Below are positions 55,700 through 64,000 of a DNA stretch of 64,000 bases, in pieces. The stretch is from Dipylidium caninum. Its lineage: Eukaryota > Platyhelminthes > Cestoda > Cyclophyllidea > Dipylidiidae. The DNA lies in contig QEYB01001194.1 of NCBI GenBank assembly GCA_017562135.1, forward strand, positions 1-64,000, written 5' to 3'. Numbering within the stretch: the first letter of the stretch is position 1; every line of letters starts with the position of its first letter. The notes beneath the pieces are model-generated. The model did no database searches. It was not told the DNA's origin and saw nothing but the letters and a program-made list of their open reading frames with translations. The translations under genes were made by a program, and so were the position numbers.

Positions 55700-58680
55700 A
55701 AGAGTGGTCATTTTAATAGGGTAAAAGAAGACACGGCGGTCTACCGCACGATTCATAAGTCAGAACCATTGGAGTAATTTGGTCGTGAATAGTTGTCGGA
55801 TGGAATTTTGCCTTGTTTCGGCCGGTGTTAAGCGGACATTTGACGTGGAATTACAACTTGTAACACCATTGGACAAAACACCATATCTAAGGTAAGACTT
55901 CAATATGCACCGCATGTCCGGCATGCTGTCGAGGTGATTATCCTTCTCATTTCTGTGGTTATATCTACACTGTGAGTGTTAATTTCTCCTCTTACATCTT
56001 CCCGTAATCATACCCTGCCCGACAGGGACTCACAAATTTTCATGTCTTAAATTTCCGAGTACCTTTACCAAGTGTACTGCTTTAAGGAACTACATGCAAA
56101 CTTCCGAATGGCGTCGAGCGTGCACTCGCTCCGAGAAAGTTTCGCACATTAGTGGCTTTCACAGCAGTGTTATTTATCTTTCCTTCCCCATTCCTAATTC
56201 ACTTAGTTGAAGAGGCGAAAATTAGGTTTACGTTCTCTACCTAGGGGTGTGCCTTGTGTGTGTTTGTAAGTTGAGAGGAATTTACCCTCATTAGCTTCCA
56301 CCTAATCCAGTGCAATTTTTCGCCTACCATCCAAAGAGTTGATGGTTGCAAAAAATAACGTATCGTCGTCACAAACGGGAGGGATATCATAGCAGCTTTC
56401 AATCTGACTGACAAGTCCGCAAATGAGGCTGAATAGGCGCTAGTCACTCGTTCCACCTCACTTGAGGTGGAAAGAGATTGAACCCTCTAGGTCGACTGAC
56501 AATTGAACAGTTAGGCAGACCAATAATTTCACAATCATCCTTCTTCTCGTACATCCTGAGATCTCTGGGTCCGTGTGCTCTTACCCAAACTGTCGTCAGG
56601 GAGATACTCTTCCTCCAACGTGGTTTGTCCTGTCATCCGCCAAAGCTGACTCTATGACACTCGAAAACACTCATCTGCATAAGAGTAACTTAGATGGCGG
56701 ATGATCAAACTCATTAAGGAGTATTTTATGATGCAGATTTCGAAGTTCACTCTAACCGAGCCATCTACCTTCATAAATTAAGCACTAAAGTAACGGGCTA
56801 CTTCACAATATCTGCAAGTGGCCAGTATGCATGTCTCCCGTATTCATCGTTCGACTCAAAAAAGATCTCTAAATTTTTAGTCCATACTTTTACTGTTCAT
56901 TAACCCGTTGTCTTTATCTGGAGTCTTCCAAACATCCATCCACTCGTCCATCCCTTAAGTAAATGCATATTTGTCCCGTTTCCCTTAAAAAGAAGCATAT
57001 TTTCCTACAAATATGTGCTTGAAAATAACACCATTTAGGAGATTGTAACCTAACCACTTTCTAGTCTACTTCTCTTCCATATCGAACAGTGAAGAATACT
57101 TTTAGCACAATTTTGTTCAAAAGGTTCAGAAATTACAGCGCTTCTGTTAAATAAAGAACGGGAAAAGTTCTACATAATTCATCCTTTAATCGTACCCAAA
57201 TGAAATTATAAATTTGGGAAAAAAATGAGCCACCCCGAGGCCAATTCACACCACCCCGTCTCTTTAGCAGCTACAACTGTGCCTGTCAGGACGGTTATCG
57301 CAGGCCTGTTTACTAGCCATTTCTAAAGCCATTTCCGCTCATGTAGCATGTCAGCATGGGATTGCCACCGCCGCCTATCACATCAGGGGCGGTTCGGGCG
57401 GACCTCCCACGTTGGGAGTTGCCATTTCACTATTGCTAAGACGAGTTCTATTAAAATGACAATGACTAGAGGTGCCATATAGACGCTGTTTGGCGCCACA
57501 AGCATATCCCTTTCGGTGGAGGAAGCCGATCTAAAGTCCTAATTGAGGTTCTCAAACTAGTCAGACCATAATTATAATCACGGGTAAATTTGATTGTCTC
57601 GCACTGTACAGTGTGCTTTTTGGCTAAAAAGTAAAACATCAACTCTTCTGCTTTCCCACCTCAAAGGGGGTTTCACCGTCCCATTGTTCCTATTGTGGGA
57701 ATTTGTGTTATAAAGAGAAGTCTCTTCTCTCCCCCTGCCTTGCAAAAAGTGAATGTCGTTTCCGAATTTTCTTTCGTCCTAACGTCTCTCACTGAAAAGT
57801 TGAAGAGGTGGGAAATTTTTAGATCAGAAATTACTCTGTAAATTAACGGCGTTAAATGGAGGAAGTAATGAAAATTTAAACATTTATGAAAGCCGGTGTC
57901 AGAGTTACCTCGGGAATTCTCAGGGTGGGGACTACGTCGAATTAGAGTTAAACTGCCATCTTTATTAGATCTCCTTTATAGTGTTGCTTATTTGTCTTCG
58001 AGCTCTCCCCTAGTAAATAACAATTCCAATGGAGCTTTGGATTAATTCATTGTCGACAACGTGTACAACTGCTGAGTTGGCATGACAGTGGTGGAGCAAA
58101 GGAAGTTTAAAAATTGATTGGGAGTCGATCAGAGCCAGTTTCAACTGAAACCCTCACGACCTGGTCAGAGCGCATTCGACAAGTCTGTTACCGCCTTAGT
58201 GGATCTCACAAACGCAAAGAGGCATATCACAAGCATTAACAAAGTGGGAGGGGTTTTATAACCAAGCGAGCAAATTCCTGTAATTGTTGTACTCAAGAGA
58301 CGTGTGAAGGATAATGCTTCCAGCCCACTTGCATTACTCGTTGAAAGACGGTATGATGCAATTGATGACATGAGGTTAACACGACTCTGACATAGAGGAA
58401 AGGGGTAAAGTTACACTACACACAAAAGTGTAACAACTACTCTGTGTGGAAAAACTGATTCATTTAACTCTCCATACAATCTTTGATGTGACCTAAACAA
58501 TGCGCATGCCTGACAACTAACAGTCCCGGAATTCCTAAGTAAATATTGAGGCACAAATTTGTTTACAAAAATGATAGGTGCTTACGTAGACTTTCTTGAA
58601 AAAAAGTACAAACTGTTGTTGATTGGACAAATGTGGGTGATGATTATGACGATGGGGAGGTTCCACACACCGCACCAAGA
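55700..58680. other. Mostly unassigned, possible small exons
   Basis: On the minus strand about 56302-56412, following 'gcggacttgtcagtcag', a piece reads ESCYDIPPVCDDDTLFFATI, NSLDGRRKIALD, stop, which is protein-like. On the plus strand near 57310-57450 an ATG-less frame reads AISAHVACQHGIATAAYHIR, GGSGGPPTLGVAISLLLRR. Neither can be joined to a gene. The rest shows nothing. Confidence 0.3.
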
Positions 58681-58685
58681 TAAAT

Positions 58686-59489
58686 TTAGTCAGGGGGTGA
58701 AGGATCAGGTATACATTGTGGCGCTAAATATGAATTAGCACAATGGATGGCGTCTTTTGGCATTCCGGCAAAATCACAGAGGATAGTTTTTTGACTGAGT
58801 AATGAGGCTAATTGGGAAAGAATCTCCTCAATTCCATCCTTTCTACTACCCATGCTTTCTACAGCTTCAACTGGACAGTCCAAATAATTAGCCAGAATGG
58901 GGCTGACAAGCTTCAGTAGGGGAGAAATTTCTGCCGACAAAGAAGCTGTCACCTGAATCGTTGCATGGTCCGAAGGTTCATTTTTTTCTTCTTGCGATTT
59001 TACTGATTCATATGCCAGTAGTTCCAATGCTTTTAGTCTAAATCCCCCTTTGAATTGTAATCCTAACTCATTTTCGAGAGAATCTACTTTCCTGTTACAT
59101 GCGCATTGATGAAAAGCAATTCCCTGGGACTCATGTTCAGCCTCACTTTTGTAATAAGGTTCCATCACCTTGATAATTGTGGTGTCATATTTGGGTGTCG
59201 TAACATTCAGTTTAATATCTTCTGGTAGGATGTAGACATCAGTAAATACACTACTAGTTGCTGTCAAAGCCCGCTTACGTCGAATCACCTGCTTCTGCCG
59301 CTTCTGACCTTCTACATTTTCTTCCTTTTCACCTCGTCTGGTTTTCTCATCATCTTTCACCTCAATTTCCAAGGAAATTAGATGAAGATTCTTTTTTCGA
59401 CGAAATAGGGAAGCCTTTTTCGTGAGTGCAGGTTTAACATTGGGGATATCCTCCATTACCAAGAGGTCTGAAGACAGTGACAAGTACAT
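58686..59489 (-). CDS. Unrecognised basic/acidic protein, intact ORF
   Basis: A long uninterrupted frame ends at TGA 58686. The frame is open back to 59525 but only from a TTG. The first ATG is at 59489, and a second at 59456 starts MEDIPNVKPALTKKASLFRR. Between them 'tacttgtcactgtcttcag' looks like a splice acceptor, so this may be a last exon beginning at 59467 rather than a single-exon gene. Residues about 25-85 are strongly basic and charged (KKASLFRRKKN, KRQKQVIRRKRA, likely a nuclear signal). The rest is mixed helix with a Cys-rich spot (FHQCACNRK). No family recognised. It is head-to-head with the 1199-codon ORF, 86-119 bases apart. Confidence 0.6.
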   Translation of the reverse strand: MYLSLSSDLLVMEDIPNVKPALTKKASLFRRKKNLHLISLEIEVKDDEKTRRGEKEENVEGQKRQKQVIRRKRALTATSSVFTDVYILPEDIKLNVTTPKYDTTIIKVMEPYYKSEAEHESQGIAFHQCACNRKVDSLENELGLQFKGGFRLKALELLAYESVKSQEEKNEPSDHATIQVTASLSAEISPLLKLVSPILANYLDCPVEAVESMGSRKDGIEEILSQLASLLSQKTILCDFAGMPKDAIHCANSYLAPQCIPDPSPPD

Positions 59490-59574
59490 TAGAACCACGT
59501 GAACTTCAAATGAGTGGGCAAACAATCAATAGGCGTCTGCACCTCGAGGAGGGCTCGTTGCATGGTGATACCTC
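59457..59574. promoter_or_regulatory. Short intergenic space between divergent ORFs
   Basis: The start codons of the minus-strand ORF (59489 or 59456) and the plus-strand ORF (59575) are separated by 85 or 118 bases. No TATA box is evident. If both starts are right, this is a compact bidirectional promoter. If the minus ORF is a terminal exon, the plus gene lies inside its intron. Confidence 0.3.
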
Positions 59575-62500
59575 ATGAAATCCGTCCAATGTTTTGATAC
59601 CTACGGATGTAGGAGACCCGAGTATGATGGTCTAGCTGGAAAGGGCATTCGTGAGTCCGTCCGATCAGATAAGTTGAAGGGTTGGCCGTCAAACCGTAAA
59701 ACTCCTTTTTCTGAGTGGGAATTGGCGTCAGAGGGAATGCAATGCGCCCGGTCGGAATATTGTTGCTCTGATTCCCTTCTAACTCCTGTTGACATGGCGA
59801 TGAGTGCTACTAAGGCAGACACTGACGATGACAGATATCCAGTATTAACTCCAGGAATTCGGCGCAATACCTCAACATGCGAACCATCTTCTCTAATGCC
59901 TAATACTTTATTTGGTCAGAATTATCTAATTACTTCTCCCAACATCCAGAACACAAGCAGAGATCGTAAGTGTCAGAAATCGTCTACAGAAAATGAAATT
60001 TGTAGTTCAGAGATTGGTGTTTCCTCAAGAAAAGAAAATGAATTTCCAGGGGGGGTATTCCAAGTGCCTGACGATGGAGTCCAACGTCCTACTTATATAT
60101 TTGATTATCCCAATAATATGGAACCGATGAATCCCAAAGTTTCTTTAAAAGGTTCCAAAGCGTCAATAAATATTGCTTTGATAAATACCGGTCCAGATAT
60201 GGAATATTGTGACTATTCCGCGGTGGAGCAACGCCTTCCACAAGCAAATACAACACTATGTTCACCAGAGAAACGTCCGCGAACATTAGTAATGATGGAA
60301 AGTAGAGCAAGCCCTAATGATTATGCCGGATGCGAAACGTATTTTCAAGGGGTACGGTGTAACGCTCCAGAATACCAAAACTCGGTTGCCGGCTGCAGAA
60401 GTGAGTCAAATGAACATCATAAAATAGATGACCCTCTGGAGGAGAATGAAGTCAACAAGGCAAAATGGTCTAAAGCAGATTATTCCTCGCTGGTCCACAA
60501 GTTTTCTAGAACTAACAGGCCCGAAAATGTCGGGATGGCGAGCGCGGATAAAGAGATCCAATGTCAATTACTAAATGATAAACCTCATTGTAATAAACTC
60601 GATTCACCAGTCAATGTAAAACTCTCGATATCAGATGTTAGAGATTCATCCACCTACTTGGCTAAGGAGAATGAATTTCCTCCCATTGAAAAAATATGCA
60701 GTTCTTTAGGCAAAGCAGCATTTCACGAGATAAATTTGAATCAGTGTCGGACAATTCTAGGAACCTGGAATCGTGGTGTTGAAAGTAGTCAAGATTCCAA
60801 TGGAGGAAATGAGAGTAGAATCCCCGAGCAAGGAAGTAACCATGAATTATTTAAGCCTCCTATCGCTACTGAGCCAATTAAAGCCTTTCCACAGATCACG
60901 CCACTTTTAAACGGAATTATAGATAAACTGGTTGATTCACCCGGAAAAGAGGTAGGAAATTTATTTCTACCATCCCCTGCAACAGAGGTAAGAACTAACT
61001 CGAATGACGTTGCATTGACGGGCGAGCAACAGGATGTCAACGAAGAAGCTGGAGCACATCACCGCGAAATACCGAATGTGCGTGATTCTGAGCAACCTTC
61101 CCCCTCAATACACAAATATCCACCAAGTGGTTTTGGGAAATTAACCGATGATTCAAAACTGAATTTCGGGGAGAATGAAAAATGCCGAAGTAACTTGATC
61201 CAAAACCTCAGCGAGGCAGGCAAAGTTACAGATATAGGAGTGGCAAATGATTATCAGGACGTCAAGGAAGAGGTGGGATGTATAAATGAAGGTGTTTATT
61301 TTCCATTATCCAAGGTCATCCCTGTGGAAAGATCTTTCAATGATGCCCCCCTCAGACATCTCATAACTCGTCCAAACAAAGGTGGAACACCATATGGTAC
61401 GACGATGTCTAATGACCATCACAAGGGCTTTGAGGAGGTGGAAAGTGTGGGTTCACCAGAAGGCATTCAGAATAATATGCCAGATGATGCTGTTAAAACC
61501 ATCATCAACTATTTAATTCGTCCACCAGAACCACGTAATTCAGTAGGTTGTAACGAGGATATGGCAAATGTGGTTAGTGGAGTGGAAAATTTATCCAAAA
61601 GTATAGAAACTCTATCCTCCCGAGTCCCTAAAACCTTTTCGGGATTTCTGAGTGGGTCGAATATACTAGAAAATGCAGTAAGACCACAGCCCCCTTCCGA
61701 CTGCCTTGAAGACCTCGTGCGCAGGGAGTCTGATGTCTTTTGTGCCAATGATGTAGCTGGAGTAAAATCCATAGTGCTTGCAAAGGATTCTGAAATACTT
61801 CCAGAACATACAGAAGAATTGAAAGATGCAGGAGACGTATGCGCATCTGGGATATGTTCGATGGTGAAATCAGACACAAATGGTTCCGGCATAGATCCAT
61901 TAACTGTTCCTTCCGACTTCTCAATGAACTTACTCAAAAGGAATGATGCAAACGACCGTATAAAATCGGACACTTCTCAAGAGTCCTGCGAAGATGGAGA
62001 GAAGGAGATTTTGGAAGCCAGTAGTAATTGTGTTGGATGTCAAACTGAACGAGTTAGCAAAGCCGCATCAATATTTAACACTGCACCTATTTCTACAGAA
62101 AGAGGTAATTTAAGTAGGAATCGCTATTCAATAAGTAAAATTTTTGGGGGAATTCCGTGCCCGATAACTAAGACGAGTGGATCTTTGAAAACTTCCAAGA
62201 TTTCAAACGTTAGGCACCCTGTCATCCATGGACATAGCTCAAAAGCAACTGGAGAAGACGATGATTGCAATGTTGTTAAGTCTGAGCCTGAGTTATTTTC
62301 TCGCGATTTGATCAAACCGCTCGGTTCAGCTTCCTTAAGGAGATGTGCTTGCAGTTACGACCAAACACAGGAAAGACCTCCATCCCCTCCAATTATTTCA
62401 ACAGGCATCAAATCCAAAAGGGCTGTGAAAACTTTGAATTCATCAGTTTCAAAGTCCACTCGCAACCCTACTTTGAACACATCGGATATGTTCGGATATG

Positions 62501-63174
62501 GTCGTAGAGATGAGGCAAAATGGTCCAATGAAAAATGTGCATCTGATGCTTACGTTAAATCCTTCATTCTACAACCTAAAGACGTTTCTACTTCAGTCGT
62601 CAACGGTCTACCCAAAAGGGAGGTTTCACAAGGGAAAGAGAATGGGATATCACCTCAAATAAAAGATCCCATGACACACAAATCCACGGGATCAATTCAA
62701 TTAACCATTGTGGCACCAAGAAAACTACCAAGTACTCCATCCGTCAATAATGTGCCCTTATCTCCTTTCCAACATATCAATGCGGAAAAGGGTGGTAGGA
62801 CGACTTCTAGTTCGCCGAGAACTGAATCAACCGTTAAACCATCATGTACTCCATTAGCTAAGCCTAACTGTGCAGCGGTTTCTTCAAGAAATACTTCAGG
62901 TGAATGCTTAAATTTGAGACTTTGTGGTGGTGTGAGAGACACTTTTGCAGATCCACATGCTAGAGTCATATGTTGCGAGTCTACTATCGGGGTGTGTAGA
63001 AGAGTTCCACCATCTCGACTGCTTATAGCTCATCATACACGTTCCTCAATTCTTCTAAACAAATTCACCGCCTCGCATAAACGCAAGCCAAATTGTGAAG
63101 AATACATGTCATTCGGCGGTGATGAAAATGTGACAGAAAGCATCCTCCCGTATTGGGACAAGATATTTTGTTAA
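59575..63174 (+). CDS. Large intronless, low-complexity protein of 1199 residues
   Basis: The ATG at 59575 is preceded in frame by TGA three codons earlier. The frame then runs 1199 codons without a stop, which cannot be chance. The protein is hydrophilic and looks mostly disordered (rich in Ser, Asn, Glu, Lys, Pro), with no transmembrane segment or signal peptide. Three KEN tripeptides occur at residues 153, 364 and 1021; the first two share the context KENEFP. Short segments recur in loosely similar form (QDVNEEAG and QDVKEEVG; ICSSE and ICSSL). The C-terminal 100 residues are more ordered and Cys-rich (GECLNLRLCGG, ARVICCESTIGVCRRVPPSR). I recognise no domain. A scaffold or cell-cycle-regulated protein is possible because KEN is a degradation motif of the anaphase-promoting complex; this is weak inference. 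Confidence 0.85.
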   Translation: MKSVQCFDTYGCRRPEYDGLAGKGIRESVRSDKLKGWPSNRKTPFSEWELASEGMQCARSEYCCSDSLLTPVDMAMSATKADTDDDRYPVLTPGIRRNTSTCEPSSLMPNTLFGQNYLITSPNIQNTSRDRKCQKSSTENEICSSEIGVSSRKENEFPGGVFQVPDDGVQRPTYIFDYPNNMEPMNPKVSLKGSKASINIALINTGPDMEYCDYSAVEQRLPQANTTLCSPEKRPRTLVMMESRASPNDYAGCETYFQGVRCNAPEYQNSVAGCRSESNEHHKIDDPLEENEVNKAKWSKADYSSLVHKFSRTNRPENVGMASADKEIQCQLLNDKPHCNKLDSPVNVKLSISDVRDSSTYLAKENEFPPIEKICSSLGKAAFHEINLNQCRTILGTWNRGVESSQDSNGGNESRIPEQGSNHELFKPPIATEPIKAFPQITPLLNGIIDKLVDSPGKEVGNLFLPSPATEVRTNSNDVALTGEQQDVNEEAGAHHREIPNVRDSEQPSPSIHKYPPSGFGKLTDDSKLNFGENEKCRSNLIQNLSEAGKVTDIGVANDYQDVKEEVGCINEGVYFPLSKVIPVERSFNDAPLRHLITRPNKGGTPYGTTMSNDHHKGFEEVESVGSPEGIQNNMPDDAVKTIINYLIRPPEPRNSVGCNEDMANVVSGVENLSKSIETLSSRVPKTFSGFLSGSNILENAVRPQPPSDCLEDLVRRESDVFCANDVAGVKSIVLAKDSEILPEHTEELKDAGDVCASGICSMVKSDTNGSGIDPLTVPSDFSMNLLKRNDANDRIKSDTSQESCEDGEKEILEASSNCVGCQTERVSKAASIFNTAPISTERGNLSRNRYSISKIFGGIPCPITKTSGSLKTSKISNVRHPVIHGHSSKATGEDDDCNVVKSEPELFSRDLIKPLGSASLRRCACSYDQTQERPPSPPIISTGIKSKRAVKTLNSSVSKSTRNPTLNTSDMFGYGRRDEAKWSNEKCASDAYVKSFILQPKDVSTSVVNGLPKREVSQGKENGISPQIKDPMTHKSTGSIQLTIVAPRKLPSTPSVNNVPLSPFQHINAEKGGRTTSSSPRTESTVKPSCTPLAKPNCAAVSSRNTSGECLNLRLCGGVRDTFADPHARVICCESTIGVCRRVPPSRLLIAHHTRSSILLNKFTASHKRKPNCEEYMSFGGDENVTESILPYWDKIFC

Positions 63175-63259
63175 ACCTACACAAAAGAAAAGTAGGATTC
63201 CCGGAAGGTGGCAGAATACGAGAAATTGAGCGGACGAATACTACAGTATCATCAAATAC

Positions 63260-63812
63260 ATGGCCCATTCCTTCATGGTTATTACCCTGATTCTTGTCTC
63301 TCTCTCTCCCCTCCCTGTATACTTGGATTATAGGGTTACTATGCCGGCGTACATAATTCGCGAATGCCGGGCGCCATTAATTTGGAATGAAGAAATGGCA
63401 TTGTTGGACTTCGACTACCACATGACCCCCAGAAAATCAATGCCACAGAGTCAGACAATGTCGGGATTTAAGAATGCCTCGTGGGAGACAATTATTTTGA
63501 AGTCGGATCGAGATGATTTCATTAAACAGGCAAAGATGGCGATAATGGCGGATAAAGTCTTCAATTTGTCCGGCTCCCTACCACAATATGAACGGTGTAA
63601 ACATCGTTGCTGTCCCTCCTGGCCATTACATACTCATAAGCCGCCATCCTCGATGTTTATATGTTCGTCCAACATGTGTCCAGTACACAGCTCTAATTCC
63701 GGATATCGCCGAAACTAAATCCAAGACTTTTCCATTCTTCCTTTTATTACCTCTGTTAGCTATGGTGATTTATTTCAATATTTATTTGAAGTGTTACTTA
63801 ATAATAAAGTGA
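63260..63812 (+). CDS. Small secreted or membrane-anchored protein, splice or frame change inside
   Basis: The ATG at 63260 starts a signal peptide (MAHSFMVITLILVSLSPLPV) and then YIIRECRAPLIWNEEMALLD, DFDYHMTPRKSM and a segment with two N-glycosylation sequons (NAS, NLS). The frame decays after 63600 (stop 63718). In the next frame, from about 63588, IVAVPPGHYILISRHPRCLY, VRPTCVQYTALIPD is followed by a hydrophobic C-terminal segment (FPFFLLLPLLAMVIYFNIYL) and stop at 63812. A 46-base intron (GTGTAA to ATAAG, 63595-63640) would join the two in frame, but both sites are weak. A base error is the alternative. AATAAA overlaps the last codons. The product would be a single-pass surface protein. 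Not recognised. Confidence 0.5.
63800..63806 (+). terminator. Polyadenylation signal overlapping the stop
   Basis: AATAAAG sits at the end of the open frame (codons ATA ATA AAG TGA), so a mature mRNA would have almost no 3' UTR if this signal is used. Confidence 0.35.
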
Positions 63813-63819
63813 TGTTTTC

Positions 63820-64000
63820 CACCAACTTCTGTTTGAAGATGGTAAAAATAATGCAGAAATTGTAGGTAAATGAAAGCTCCCTGCATTACGTACTTAATGA
63901 GCTCAGTAGGATATCAGGTTATTGGAAGCTTCAATTCACATCATATTTTTACTCATGGTTGGCAATCAGACGCTAATAACAAGACGGACGTCCGAGAGAG
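63820..64000. other. Window edge, nothing recognised
   Basis: No open frame, splice border or repeat that I can identify. Confidence 0.4.

Noticed and set aside
59601..62969. Several minus-strand frames of 60-154 codons
   Set aside because: They are shadows of the 1199-codon plus-strand gene.
1..64000. CRISPR array, operons, ribosome-binding sites, phage or plasmid functions
   Set aside because: Introns, TATA boxes and low gene density show eukaryotic nuclear DNA. No spaced direct repeats of CRISPR type were seen.

Overview
The window looks like nuclear DNA of a metazoan. My best guess is a parasitic flatworm, probably a taeniid tapeworm. Exons are small and bounded by GT/AG, candidate introns can be very short (about 30-70 bases), composition is near 43% GC by eye, and there are mariner transposase relics and many decayed copies of a secreted, cysteine-containing protein family. 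The taxon is inferred from gene style and recalled antigen families, not from a match.

Left part (about 2.4-9.1 kb): two copies of a small secreted precursor face away from each other on the arms of a large inverted repeat (arms about 3.83-5.04 and 7.86-9.13 kb). Each copy reads signal peptide, acidic Gly-Glu-rich pro-region, then an arginine-rich, acid-free C-terminal 40 residues that look like a cationic host-defence peptide. Each copy has one single-base frame break, at different places. A third, decayed copy lies at 44.2 kb.

Middle part (about 11.7-43.4 kb): a graveyard or array of one secreted-protein superfamily on both strands, in three visible subfamilies. Subfamily A has CPKV and NLHFxYAD motifs (11.7, 13.2, 14.9-15.6, 16.1, 18.3, 25.1-26.0 and 33.0-33.6 kb, plus lone signal-peptide relics). 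Subfamily B has an LAFAAT signal peptide (3.0, 20, 40.3-41.0 and 43.2 kb). Subfamily C has GQxIA and RGTP motifs (14.5, 19.3, 24.4, 30.9, 38.5 and 42.4 kb). All share an exon plan of signal peptide, a Trp/Cys exon and a helical tail exon. Nearly all carry frame breaks or lost splice sites. The taeniid GP50-type antigens are the best recalled relative, unverified.

Right part (about 49.6-64 kb): isolated exons of unrecognised minus-strand genes (49.7, 50.9, 51.5 and 55.5 kb), then a compact block of intact genes. This block holds a minus-strand ORF at 58.7-59.5 kb, a divergent intronless 1199-codon ORF at 59.6-63.2 kb, and a small signal-peptide/membrane-anchor gene at 63.3-63.8 kb. The remaining DNA is non-coding as far as I can see, with a few microsatellites. 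No rRNA, tRNA or CRISPR was found.
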